Origin: Megaustenia siamemsis | Taxonomy: Eukaryota; Mollusca; Gastropoda; Stylommatophora; Ariophantidae | Assembly: GCA_032433765.1 (NCBI GenBank) | Contig: JAVIAB010000046.1 | Span: 65,604,375-65,668,374, forward strand | Length of the DNA stretch: 64,000 nt | Direction: 5' to 3' | Shown here: piece by piece, positions 47,327-59,300 of the stretch | Layout: each line of letters begins with the position of its first letter | How positions within the stretch are numbered: the stretch's first letter is position 1 | Notes under the pieces: generated by a model | What the model saw: only the letters and a program-made list of their open reading frames with translations | What the model was told of the DNA's origin: nothing | Databases searched by the model: none | Made by a program: the position numbers and the translations under genes

Positions 47327-50300
47327 TAGTTGGTGGAGGTCAGTTAATGGAGGTAGGAAGGTCAGTTGGTGGAGGTAGGAAGGTCAGTTGGTTGAGGTAG
47401 AGAGGTCAGTTGGTGGAGGTAGGGAGGTCAGTTGGTGGAGGTAGGGAGGTCAGTTGGTGGAGGTAGAGAGGTCAGTTGGTGGAGGTAGAGAGGTCAGTTG
47501 GTGGAGGTAGAGAGGTCAGTTGGTGGAGGTAGAGAGGTCAGTTGGTGGAGGTAGAGAGGTCAGTTGATGGAGGTAGAGAGGTCAGTTGGTGGAGGTAGAG
47601 AGGTCAGTTGGTGGAGGTAGAGAGGTCAGTTGGTGGAGGTAGAGAGGTCAGTTGGTGGAGGTAGAGAGGTCAGTTGGTGGAGGTAGAGAGGTCAGTTGGT
47701 GGAGGTAGAGAGGTCAGTTGATGGAGGTAGAGAGGTCAGTTGGTGGAGGTAGAGAGGTCAGTTGGTGGAGGTAGGAAGGTCAGTTGGTGGAGGTAGGGAG
47801 GTCAGTTGGTGGAGGTAGGGAGGTCAGTTGGTGCAGGTAGAGAGGTCAGTTGGTGGAGGTAGGGAGGTCAGTTGGTGCAGGTAGAGAGGTCAGTTGGTGG
47901 AGGTAGGGAGGTCAGTTGGTGCAGGTAGAGAGGTCAGTTGGTGGAGGTAGGGAGGTCAGTTGGTGCAGGTAGAGAGGTCAGTTGGTGGAGGTAGAGAGGT
48001 CAGTTGGTGGAGGTAGGAAGGTCAGTTGGTGGAGGTAGAGAGGTCAGTTGGTGGAGGTAGGAAGGTCAGTTGGTGGAGGTAGAGAGGTCAGTTGGTGGAG
48101 GTAGGAAGGTCAGTTGGTGGAGGTAGAGAGGTCAGTTGGTGGAGGTAGGAAGGTCAGTTGGTGGAGGTAGAGAGGTCAGTTGGTGGAGGTAGGAAGGTCA
48201 GTTGGTGGAGGTAGAGAGGTCAGTTGGTGGAGGTAGGAAGGTCAGTTGGTGGAGGTAGAGGTCAGTTGGTGGAGGTAGAGAGGTCAGTTGGTGGAGGTAG
48301 GGAGGTCAGTTGGTGGAGGTAGAGAGGTCAGTTGGTGCAGGTAGAGAGGTCAGTTGGTGCAGGTAGAGAGGTCAGTTGGTGGAGGTAGAGAGGTCAGTTG
48401 GTGGAGGTAGAGAGGTCAGTTGGTGGAGGTAGGAAGGTCAGTTGGTGGAGGTAGGGAGGTCAGTTGGTGGAGGTAGAGAGGTCAGTTGGTGCAGGTAGAG
48501 AGGTCAGTTGGTGCAGATAGAGAGGTCAGTTGGTGGAGGTAGAGAGGTCAGTTGGTGGAGGTAGGAAGGTCAGTTGGTGGAGGTAGGGAGGTCAGTTGGT
48601 GGAGGTAGGGAGGTCAGTTGGTGGAGGTAGAGAGGTCAGTTGGTGCAGGTAGAGAGGTCAGTTGGTGGAGGTAGAGAGGTCAGTTGGTGGAGGTAGGGAG
48701 GTCAGTTGGTGGAGGTAGGGAGGTCAGTTGGTGGAGGTAGAGAGGTCAGTTGGTGGAGGTAGAGAGGTCAGTTGGTGGAGGTAGAGAGGTCAGTTGGTGG
48801 AGGTAGAGAGGTCAGTTGGTGGAGGTAGGAAGGTCAGTTGGTGGAGGTAGGGAGGTCAGTTGGTGGAGGTAGAGAGGTCATTTGGTGGAGGTAGAGAGGT
48901 CAGTTGGTGGAGGTAGAGAGGTCAGTTGGTGGAGGTAGAGAGGTCAGTTGGTGGAGGTAGAGAGGTCAGTTGGTGGAGGTAGAGAGGTCAGTTGGTGGAG
49001 GTAGAGAGGTCAGTTGGTGGAGGTAGGGAGGTCAGTTGGTGCAGGTAGAGAGGTCAGTTGGTGGAGGTAGAGAGGTCAGTTGGTGGAGGTAGAGAGGTCA
49101 GTTGGTGCAGGTAGAGAGGTCAGTTGGTGGAGGTAGGGAGGTCAGTTGGTGGAGGTAGAGAGGTCAGTTGGTGGAGGTAGGGAGGTCAGTTGGTGGAGGT
49201 AGAGAGGTCAGTTGGTGCAGGTAGAGAGGTCAGTTGGTGGAGGTAGAGAGGTCAGTTGGTGGAGGTAGAGAGGTCAGTTGGTGGAGGTAGAGAGGTCAGT
49301 TGATGGAGGTAGAGAGGTCAGTTGATGCAGGTAGAGAGGTCAGTTGATGGAGGTAGAGAGGTCAGTTGGTGCAGGTAGAGAGGTCAGTTGGTGGAGGTAG
49401 AGAGGTCAGTTGGTGGAGGTAGAGAGGTCAGTTGGTGGAGGTAGGGAGGTCAGTTGGTGGAGGTAGGGAGGCCAGTTGGTGCAGGTAGAGAGGTCAGTTG
49501 GTGGAGGTAGGAAGGTCAGTTGGTGCAGGTAGAGAGGTCAGTTGGTGGAGGTAGAGAGGTCAGTTGGTGGAGGTAGAGAGGTCAGTTGGTGCAGGTAGAG
49601 AGGTCAGTTGGTGGAGGTAGAGAGGTCAGTTGATGGAGGTAGAGAGGTCAGTTGGTGCAGGTAGAGAGGTCAGTTGGTGGAGGTAGAGAGGTCAGTTGAT
49701 GGAGGTAGAGAGGTCAGTTGATGGAGGTAGAGAGGTCAGTTGGTGGAGGTAGAGAGGTCAGTTGGTGGAGGTAGAGAGGTCAGTTGGTGGAGGTAGAGAG
49801 GTCAGTTGATGGAGGTAGAGAGGTCAGTTGGTGGAGGTAGAGAGGTCAGTTGGTGGAGGTAGAGAGGTCAGTTGGTGGAGGTAGAGAGGTCAGTTGGTGG
49901 AGGTAGAGAGGTCAGTTGGTGGAGGTAGAGAGGTCAGTTGGTGGAGGTAGAGAGGTCAGTTGATGGAGGTAGTGAGGTCAGTTGGTGGAGGTAGAGAGGT
50001 CAGTTGGTGGAGGTAGGAAGGTCAGTTGGTGGAGGTAGGGAGGTCAGTTGGTGCAGGTAGAGAGGTCAGTTGGTGGAGGTAGGGAGGTCAGTTGGTGCAG
50101 GTAGAGAGGTCAGTTGGTGGAGGTAGGGAGGTCAGTTGGTGCAGGTAGAGAGGTCAGTTGGTGGAGGTAGGGAGGTCAGTTGGTGCAGGTAGAGAGGTCA
50201 GTTGGTGGAGGTAGAGAGGTCAGTTGGTGGAGGTAGGAAGGTCAGTTGGTGGAGGTAGAGAGGTCAGTTGGTGGAGGTAGGAAGGTCAGTTGGTGGAGGT

Positions 50301-53300
50301 AGAGAGGTCAGTTGGTGGAGGTAGGAAGGTCAGTTGGTGGAGGTAGAGAGGTCAGTTGGTGGAGGTAGGAAGGTCAGTTGGTGGAGGTAGGGAGGTCAGT
50401 TGGTGGAGGTAGGGAGGTCAGTTGGTGGAGGTAGAGAGGTCAGTTGGTGGAGGTAGAGAGGTCAGTTGGTGGAGGTAGAGAGGTCAGTTGGTGGAGGTAG
50501 AGAGGTCAGTTGGTGGAGGTAGAGAGGTCAGTTGGTGGAGGTAGAGAGGTCAGTTGGTGGAGGTAGAGAGGTCAGTTGGTGGAGGTAGGGAGGTCAGTTG
50601 GTGCAGGTAGAGAGGTCAGTTGGTGGAGGTAGAGAGGTCAGTTGGTGGAGGTAGAGAGGTCAGTTGGTGCAGGTAGAGAGGTCAGTTGGTGGAGGTAGGG
50701 AGGTCAGTTGGTGGAGGTAGGGAGGTCAGTTGGTGGAGGTAGGGAGGTCAGTTGGTGGAGGTAGAGAGGTCAGTTGGTGCAGGTAGAGAGGTCAGTTGGT
50801 GGAGGTAGAGAGGTCAGTTGGTGGAGGTAGAGAGGTCAGTTGATGGAGGTAGAGAGGTCAGTTGATGCAGGTAGAGAGGTCAGTTGATGGAGGTAGAGAG
50901 GTCAGTTGGTGCAGGTAGAGAGGTCAGTTGGTGGAGGTAGAGAGGTCAGTTGGTGGAGGTAGGGAGGTCAGTTGGTGGAGGTAGGGAGGCCAGTTGGTGC
51001 AGGTAGAGAGGTCAGTTGGTGGAGGTAGGAAGGTCAGTTGGTGCAGGTAGAGAGGTCAGTTGGTGGAGGTAGAGAGGTCAGTTGGTGCAGGTAGAGAGGT
51101 CAGTTGGTGGAGGTAGAGAGGTCAGTTGATGGAGGTAGAGAGGTCAGTTGGTGCAGGTAGAGAGGTCAGTTGGTGGAGGTAGAGAGGTCAGTTGATGGAG
51201 GTAGAGAGGTCAGTTGATGGAGGTAGAGAGGTCAGTTGGTGGAGGTAGAGAGGTCAGTTGGTGGAGGTAGAGAGGTCAGTTGGTGGAGGTAGAGAGGTCA
51301 GTTGATGGAGGTAGAGAGGTCAGTTGGTGGAGGTAGAGAGGTCAGTTGGTGGAGGTAGAGAGGTCAGTTGGTGGAGGTAGAGAGGTCAGTTGGTGGAGGT
51401 AGAGAGGTCAGTTGGTGGAGGTAGAGAGGTCAGTTGGTGGAGGTAGAGAGGTCAGTTGATGGAGGTAGAGAGGTCAGTTGGTGGAGGTAGAGAGGTCAGT
51501 TGGTGGAGGTAGGAAGGTCAGTTGGTGGAGGTAGGGAGGTCAGTTGGTGCAGGTAGAGAGGTCAGTTGGTGGAGGTAGGGAGGTCAGTTGGTGCAGGTAG
51601 AGAGGTCAGTTGGTGGAGGTAGGGAGGTCAGTTGGTGCAGGTAGAGAGGTCAGTTGGTGGAGGTAGGGAGGTCAGTTGGTGCAGGTAGAGAGGTCAGTTG
51701 GTGGAGGTAGAGAGGTCAGTTGGTGGAGGTAGGAAGGTCAGTTGGTGGAGGTAGAGAGGTCAGTTGGTGGAGGTAGGAAGGTCAGTTGGTGGAGGTAGAG
51801 AGGTCAGTTGGTGGAGGTAGGAAGGTCAGTTGGTGGAGGTAGAGAGGTCAGTTGGTGGAGGTAGGAAGGTCAGTTGGTGGAGGTAGAGAGGTCAGTTGGT
51901 GGAGGTAGGAAGGTCAGTTGGTGGAGGTAGAGAGGTCAGTTGGTGGAGGTAGGAAGGTCAGTTGGTGGAGGTAGAGAGGTCAGTTGGTGGAGGTAGAGAG
52001 GTCAGTTGGTGGAGGTAGAGAGGTCAGTTGGTGGAGGTAGAGAGGTCAGTTGGTGCAGGTAGAGAGGTCAGTTGGTGCAGGTAGAGAGGTCAGTTGGTGG
52101 AGGTAGAGAGGTCAGTTGGTGGAGGTAGAGAGGTCAGTTGGTGGAGGTAGGAAGGTCAGATGGTGGAGGTAGGGAGGTCAGTTGGTGGAGGTAGGGAGGT
52201 CAGTTGGTGCAGGTAGAGAGGTCAGTTGGTGCAGATAGAGAGGTCAGTTGGTGGAGGTAGAGAGGTCAGTTGGTGGAGGTAGGAAGGTCAGTTGGTGGAG
52301 GTAGGGAGGTCAGTTGGTGGAGGTAGGGAGGTCAGTTGGTGGAGGTAGAGAGGTCAGTTGGTGCAGGTAGAGAGGTCAGTTGGTGGAGGTAGAGAGGTCA
52401 GTTGGTGGAGGTAGGGAGGTCAGTTGGTGGAGGTAGGGAGGTCAGTTGGTGGAGGTAGAGAGGTCAGTTGGTGGAGGTAGAGAGGTCAGTTGGTGGAGGT
52501 AGAGAGGTCAGTTGGTGGAGGTAGAGAGGTCAGTTGGTGGAGGTAGGAAGGTCAGTTGGTGGAGGTAGGGAGGTCAGTTGGTGGAGGTAGAGAGGTCAGT
52601 TGGTGGAGGTAGAGAGGTCAGTTGGTGGAGGTAGAGAGGTCAGTTGGTGGAGGTAGAGAGGTCAGTTGGTGGAGGTAGAGAGGTCAGTTGGTGGAGGTAG
52701 AGAGGTCAGTTGGTGGAGGTAGAGAGGTCAGTTGGTGGAGGTAGGGAGGTCAGTTGGTGGAGGTAGAGAGGTCAGTTGGTGCAGGTAGAGAGGTCAGTTG
52801 GTGGAGGTAGAGAGGTCAGTTGGTGGAGGTAGAGAGGTCAGTTGGTGCAGGTAGAGAGGTCAGTTGGTGCAGGTAGAGAGGTCAGTTGGTGGAGGTAGAG
52901 AGGTCAGTTGGTGGAGGTAGAGAGGTCAGTTGGTGGAGGTAGAGAGGTCAGTTGATGGAGGTAGAGAGGTCAGTTGATGCAGGTAGAGAGGTCAGTTGAT
53001 GGAGGTAGAGAGGTCAGTTGGTGGAGGTAGAGAGGTCAGTTGGTGGAGGTAGAGAGGTCAGTTGGTGGAGGTAGGGAGGTCAGTTGGTGGAGGTAGGGAG
53101 GTCAGTTGGTGCAGGTAGAGAGGTCAGTTGGTGGAGGTAGGAAGGTCAGTTGGTGCAGGTAGAGAGGTCAGTTGGTGGAGGTAGAGAGGTCAGTTGATGG
53201 AGGTAGAGAGGTCAGTTGGTGCAGGTAGAGAGGTCAGTTGGTGGAGGTAGAGAGGTCAGTTGATGGAGGTAGAGAGGTCAGTTGGTGCTGGTAGAGAGGT

Positions 53301-56300
53301 CAGTTGGTGGAGGTAGAGAGGTCAGTTGATGGAGGTAGAGAGGTCAGTTGATGGAGGTAGAGAGGTCAGTTGATGGAGGTAGAGAGGTCAGTTGGTGCAG
53401 GTAGAGAGGTCAGTTGGTGCAGGTAGAGAGGTCAGTTGGTGCAGGTAGAGAGGTCAGTTGGTGCAGGTAGAGAGGTCAGTTGGTGCAGGTAGAGAGGTCA
53501 GTTGGTGCAGGTAGAGAGGTCAGTTGGTGCAGGTAGAGAGGTCAGTTGGTGCAGGTAGAGAGGTCAGTTGGTGCAGGTAGAGAGGTCAGTTGGTGGAGGT
53601 AGAGAGGTCAGTTGGTGCAGGTAGAGAGGTCAGTTGGTGCAGGTAGAGAGGTCAGTTGGTGGAGGTAGAGAGGTCAGTTGGTGGAGGTAGAGAGGTCAGT
53701 TGGTGGAGGTAGAGAGGTCAGTTGGTGGAGGTAGAGAGGTCAGTTGGTGGAGGTAGAGAGGTCAGTTGGTGGTGGTAGAGAGGTCAGTTGGTGCAGGTAG
53801 AGAGGTCAGTTGGTGCAGGTAGAGAGGTCAGTTGGTGGAGGTAGAGAGGTCAGTTGGTGCAGGTAGAGAGGTCAGTTGGTGCAGGTAGAGAGGTCAGTTG
53901 GTGGAGGTAGAGAGGTCAGTTGGTGCAGGTAGAGAGGTCAGTTGGTGCAGGTAGAGAGGTCAGTTGGTGCAGGTAGAGAGGTCAGTTGGTGCAGGTAGAG
54001 AGGTCAGTTGGTGCAGGTAGAGAGGTCAGTTGGTGCAGGTAGAGAGGTCAGTTGGTGCAGGTAGAGAGGTCAGTTGGTGCAGGTAGAGAGGTCAGTTGGT
54101 GCAGGTAGAGAGGTCAGTTGGTGGAGGTAGAGAGGTCAGTTGGTGGAGGTAGAGAGGTCAGTTGGTGCAGGTAGAGAGGTCAGTTGGTGGAGGTAGAGAG
54201 GTCAGTTGGTGCAGGTAGAGAGGTCAGTTGGTGCAGGTAGAGAGGTCAGTTGGTGGAGGTAGAGAGGTCAGTTGGTGCAGGTAGAGAGGTCAGTTGGTGC
54301 AGGTAGAGAGGTCAGTTGGTGCAGGTAGAGAGGTCAGTTGGTGGAGGTAGGGAGGTCAGTTGATGCAGGTAGAGAGGTCAGTTGATGGAGGTAGGGAGGT
54401 CAGTTGGTGGAGGTAGGGAGGTCAGTTGGTGGAGGTAGGGAGGTCAGTTGGTGGAGGTAGGGAGGTCAGTTGGTGGAGGTAGAGAGGTCAGTTGGTGGAG
54501 GTAGAGAGGTCAGTTGGTGGAGGTAGAGAGGTCAGTTGGTGGAGGTAGAGAGGTCAGTTGGTGGAGGTAGAGAGGTCAGTTGGTGGAGGTAGGGAGGTCA
54601 GTTGGTGCAGGTAGAGAGGTCAGTTGGTGCAGGTAGAGAGGTCAGTTGGTGGAGGTAGAGAGGTCAGTTGGTGGAGGTAGAGAGGTCAGTTGGTGGAGGT
54701 AGAGAGGTCAGTTGGTGGAGGTAGAGAGGTCAGTTGGTGCAGGTAGGGAGGTCTGTTGGTGGAGGTAGGGAGGTCAGTTGGTGCAGGTAGAGAGGTCAGT
54801 TGGTGCAGGTAGGGAGGTCAGTTGATGGAGGTAGGGAGGTCAGTTGGTGGAGGTAGAGAGGTCAGTTGGTGGAGGTTGGGAGGTCAGTTGGTGGAGGTAG
54901 AGAGGTCAGTTGGTGGAGGTAGGGAGGTCAGTTGGTGGAGGTAGAGAGGTCAGTTGGTGGAGGTAGGGAGGTCAGTTGATGGAGGTAGGGAGGTCAGTTG
55001 ATGGAGGTAGAGAGGTCAGTTGGTGGAGGTAGGGAGGTCAGTTGATGGAGGTAGGGAGGTCAGTTGATGGAGGTAGAGAGGTCAGTTGATGGAGGTAGAG
55101 AGGTCAGTTGGTGGAGGTAGAGAGGTCAGTTGGTGGAGGTAGAGAGGTCAGTTGGTGGAGGTAGAGAGGTCAGTTGGTGGAGGTAGAGAGGTCAGTTGGT
55201 GCAGGTAGAGAGGTCAGTTGGTGCAGGTAGAGAGGTCAGTTGGTGCAGGTAGAGAGGTCAGTTGGTGCAGGTAGAGAGGTCAGTTGGTGGAGGTAGAGAG
55301 GTCAGTTGGTGGAGGTAGAGAGGTCAGTTGGTGGAGGTAGAGAGGTCAGTTGGTGCAGGTAGAGAGGTCAGTTGGTGGAGGTAGAGAGGTCAGTTGGTGG
55401 AGGTAGAGAGGTCAGTTGGTGGAGGTAGGGAGGTCAGTTGGTGGAGGTAGAGAGGTCAGTTGGTGGAGGTAGAGAGGTCAGTTGGTGGAGGTAGGGAGGT
55501 CAGTTGATGGAGGTAGAGAGGTCAGTTGGTGCAGGTAGAGAGGTCAGTTGGTGGAGGTAGAGAGGTCAGTTGGTGGAGGTAGGGAGGTCAGTTGGTGGAG
55601 GTAGAGAGGTCAGTTGGTGCAGGTAGAGAGGTCAGTTGGTGGAGGTAGAGAGGTCAGTTGGTGGAGGTAGAGAGGTCAGTTGGTGGAGGTAGAGAGGTCA
55701 GTTGGTGGAGGTAGAGAGGTCAGTTGGTGGAGGTAGAGAGGTCAGTTGGTGGAGGTAGAGAGGTCAGTTGGTGGAGGTAGAGAGGTCAGTTGGTGGAGGT
55801 AGAGAGGTCAGTTGGTGGAGGTAGAGAGGTCAGTTGGTGCAGGTAGAGAGGTCAGTTGGTGGAGGTAGAGAGGTCAGTTGGTGGAGGTAGAGAGGTCAGT
55901 TGGTGGAGGTAGAGAGGTCAGTTGGTGGAGGTAGGGAGGTCAGTTGGTGGAGGTAGAGAGGTCAGTTGGTGGAGGTAGAGAGGTCAGTTGGTGGAGGTAG
56001 AGAGGTCAGTTGGTGCAGGTAGAGAGGTCAGTTGGTGGAGGTAGGGAGGTCAGTTGGTGCAGGTAGAGAGGTCAGTTGGTGCAGGTAGAGAGGTCAGTTG
56101 GTGGAGGTAGAGAGGTCAGTTGGTGGAGGTAGAGAGGTCAGTTGGTGCAGGTAGAGAGGTCAGTTGGTGGAGGTAGGGAGGTCAGTTGGTGGAGGTAGAG
56201 AGGTCAGTTGGTGCAGGTAGAGAGGTCAGTTGGTGCAGGTAGAGAGGTCAGTTGGTGGAGGTAGAGAGGTCAGTTGGTGCAGGTAGAGAGGTCAGTTGGT

Positions 56301-59300
56301 GCAGGTAGAGAGGTCAGTTGGTGGAGGTAGAGAGGTCAGTTGGTGAGGTAGAGAGGTCAGTTGGTGGAGGTAGAGAGGTCAGTTGGTGGAGGTAGAGAGG
56401 TCAGTTGGTGGAGGTAGAGAGGTCAGTTGGTGGAGGTAGAGAGGTCAGTTGGTGCAGGTAGAGAGGTCAGTTGGTGGAGGTAGAGAGGTCAGTTGGTGGA
56501 GGTAGAGAGGTCAGTTGGTGCAGGTAGAGAGGTCAGTTGGTGGAGGTAGAGAGGTCAGTTGGTGGAGGTAGAGAGGTCAGTTGGGAGGTAGAGAGGTCAG
56601 TTGGTGCAGGTAGAGAGGTCAGTTGGTGCAGGTAGAGAGGTCAGTTGGTGCAGGTAGAGAGGTCAGTTGGTGCAGGTAGAGAGGTCAGTTGGTGCAGGTA
56701 GAGAGGTCAGTTGGTGCAGGTAGAGAGGTCAGTTGGTGCAGGTAGAGAGGTCAGTTGGTGCAGGTAGAGAGGTCAGTTGGTGCAGGTAGAGAGGTCAGTT
56801 GGTGCAGGTAGAGAGGTCAGTTGGTGCAGGTAGAGAGGTCAGTTGGTGCAGGTAGAGAGGTCAGTTGGTGCAGGTAGAGAGGTCAGTTGGTGCAGGTAGA
56901 GAGGTCAGTTGGTGCAGGTAGAGAGGTCAGTTGGTGCAGGTAGAGAGGTCAGTTGGTGCAGGTAGAGAGGTCAGTTGGTGCAGGTAGAGAGGTCAGTTGG
57001 TGCAGGTAGAGAGGTCAGTTGGTGCAGGTAGAGAGGTCAGTTGGTGCAGGTAGAGAGGTCAGTTGGTGCAGGTAGAGAGGTCAGTTGGTGGAGGTAGAGA
57101 GGTCAGTTGGTGGAGGTAGAGAGGTCAGTTGGTGCAGGTAGAGAGGTCAGTTGGTGGAGGTAGAGAGGTCAGTTGGTGCAGGTAGAGAGGTCAGTTGGTG
57201 CAGGTAGAGAGGTCATTTGGTGGAGGTAGAGAGGTCAGTTGGTGCAGGTAGAGAGGTCAGTTGGTGCAGGTAGAGAGGTCAGTTGGTGCAGGTAGAGAGG
57301 TCAGTTGGTGGAGGTAGGGAGGTCAGTTGGTGCAGGTAGAGAGGTCAGTTGATGGAGGTAGGGAGGTCAGTTGGTGGAGGTAGGGAGGTCAGTTGGTGGA
57401 GGTAGGGAGGTCAGTTGGTGGAGGTAGGGAGGTCAGTTGGTGGAGGTAGAGAGGTCAGTTGGTGGAGGTAGAGAGGTCAGTTGGTGGAGGTAGAGAGGTC
57501 AGTTGGTGGAGGTAGAGAGGTCAGTTGGTGGAGGTAGAGAGGTCAGTTGGTGGAGGTAGGGAGGTCAGTTGGTGGAGGTAGAGAGGTCAGTTGGTGGAGG
57601 TAGAGAGGTCAGTTGGTGGAGGTAGAGAGGTCAGTTGGTGGAGGTAGAGAGGTCAGTTGGTGGAGGTAGAGAGGTCAGTTGGTGGAGGTAGAGAGGTCAG
57701 TTGTTGCAGGTAGGAGGTCAGTTGGTGGAGGTAGGGAGGTCAGTTGGTGCAGGTAGAGAGGTCAGTTGGTGCAGGTAGGGAGGTCAGTTGGTGGAGGTAG
57801 GGAGGTCAGTTGGTGGAGGTAGAGAGGTCAGTTGGTGGAGGTAGGGAGGTCAGTTGGTGGAGGTAGAGAGGTCAGTTGGTGGAGGTAGAGAGGTCAGTTG
57901 GTGCAGGTAGGGAGGTCAGTTGGTGGAGGTAGGGAGGTCAGTTGGTGGAGGTAGAGAGGTCAGTTGGTGGAGGTAGAGAGGTCAGTTGGTGGAGGTAGGG
58001 AGGTCAGTTGGTGGAGGTAGGAGGTCAGTTGGTGGAGGTAGGGAGGTCAGTTGGTGGAGGTAGAGAGGTCAGTTGGTGGAGGTAGGGAGGTCAGTTGGTG
58101 GAGGTAGGGAGGTCAGTTGATGGAGGTAGAGAGGTCAGTTGGTGGAGGTAGAGAGGTCAGTTGGTGGAGGTAGAGAGGTCAGTTGGTGGAGGTAGAGAGG
58201 TCAGTTGGTGGAGGTAGAGAGGTCAGTTGGTGCAGGTAGAGAGGTCAGTTGGTGCAGGTAGAGAGGTCAGTTGGTGGAGGTAGAGAGGTCAGTTGGTGGA
58301 AGTAGAGAGGTCAGTTGGTGCAGGTAGAGAGGTCAGTTGGTGGAGGTAGAGAGGTCAGTTGGTGGAGGTAGAGAGGTCAGTTGGTGGAGGTAGAGAGGTC
58401 AGTTGGTGGAGGTAGGGAGGTCAGTTGGTGGAGGTAGAGAGGTCAGTTGGTGGAGGTAGAGAGGTCAGTTGATGGAGGTAGGGAGGTCAGTTGATGGAGG
58501 TAGAGAGGTCAGTTGGTGCAGGTAGAGAGGTCAGTTGGTGGAGGTAGAGAGGTCAGTTGGTGGAGGTAGAGAGGTCAGTTGGTGGAGGTAGGGAGGTCAG
58601 TTGGTGGAGGTAGAGAGGTCAGTTGGTGCAGGTAGAGAGGTCAGTTGGTGGAGGTAGAGAGGTCAGTTGGTGGAGGTAGAGAGGTCAGTTGGTGGAGGTA
58701 GAGAGGTCAGTTGGTGGAGGTAGAGAGGTCAGTTGGTGGAGGTAGAGAGGTCAGTTGGTGGAGGTAGAGAGGTCAGTTGGTGCAGGTAGAGAGGTCAGTT
58801 GGTGGAGGTAGAGAGGTCAGTTGGTGGAGGTAGAGAGGTCAGTTGGTGGAGGTAGAGAGGTCAGTTGGTGGAGGTAGAGAGGTCAGTTGGTGGAGGTAGA
58901 GAGGTAGAGAGGTCAGTTGGTGGAGGTAGGAGGTCAGTTGGTGCAGGTAGGGAGGTCAGTTGGTGCAGGTAGAGAGGTCAGTTGATGGAGGTAGAGAGGT
59001 CAGTTGGTGGAGGTAGAGAGGTCAGTTGGTGCAGGTAGAGAGGTCAGTTGGTGGAGGTAGGGAGGTCAGTTGGTGCAGGTAGAGAGGTCAGTTGGTGGAG
59101 GTAGGGAGGTCAGTTGGTGGAGGTAGGGAGGTCAGTTGGTGGAGGTAGGGAGGTCAGTTGGTGGAGGTAGGGAGGTCAGTTGGTGCAGGTAGGGAGGTCA
59201 GTTGGTGCAGGTAGGGAGGTCAGTTGGTGGAGGTAGGGAGGTCAGTTGGTGCAGGTAGGGAGGTCAGTTGGTGGAGGTAGGGAGGTCAGTTGGTGGAGGT

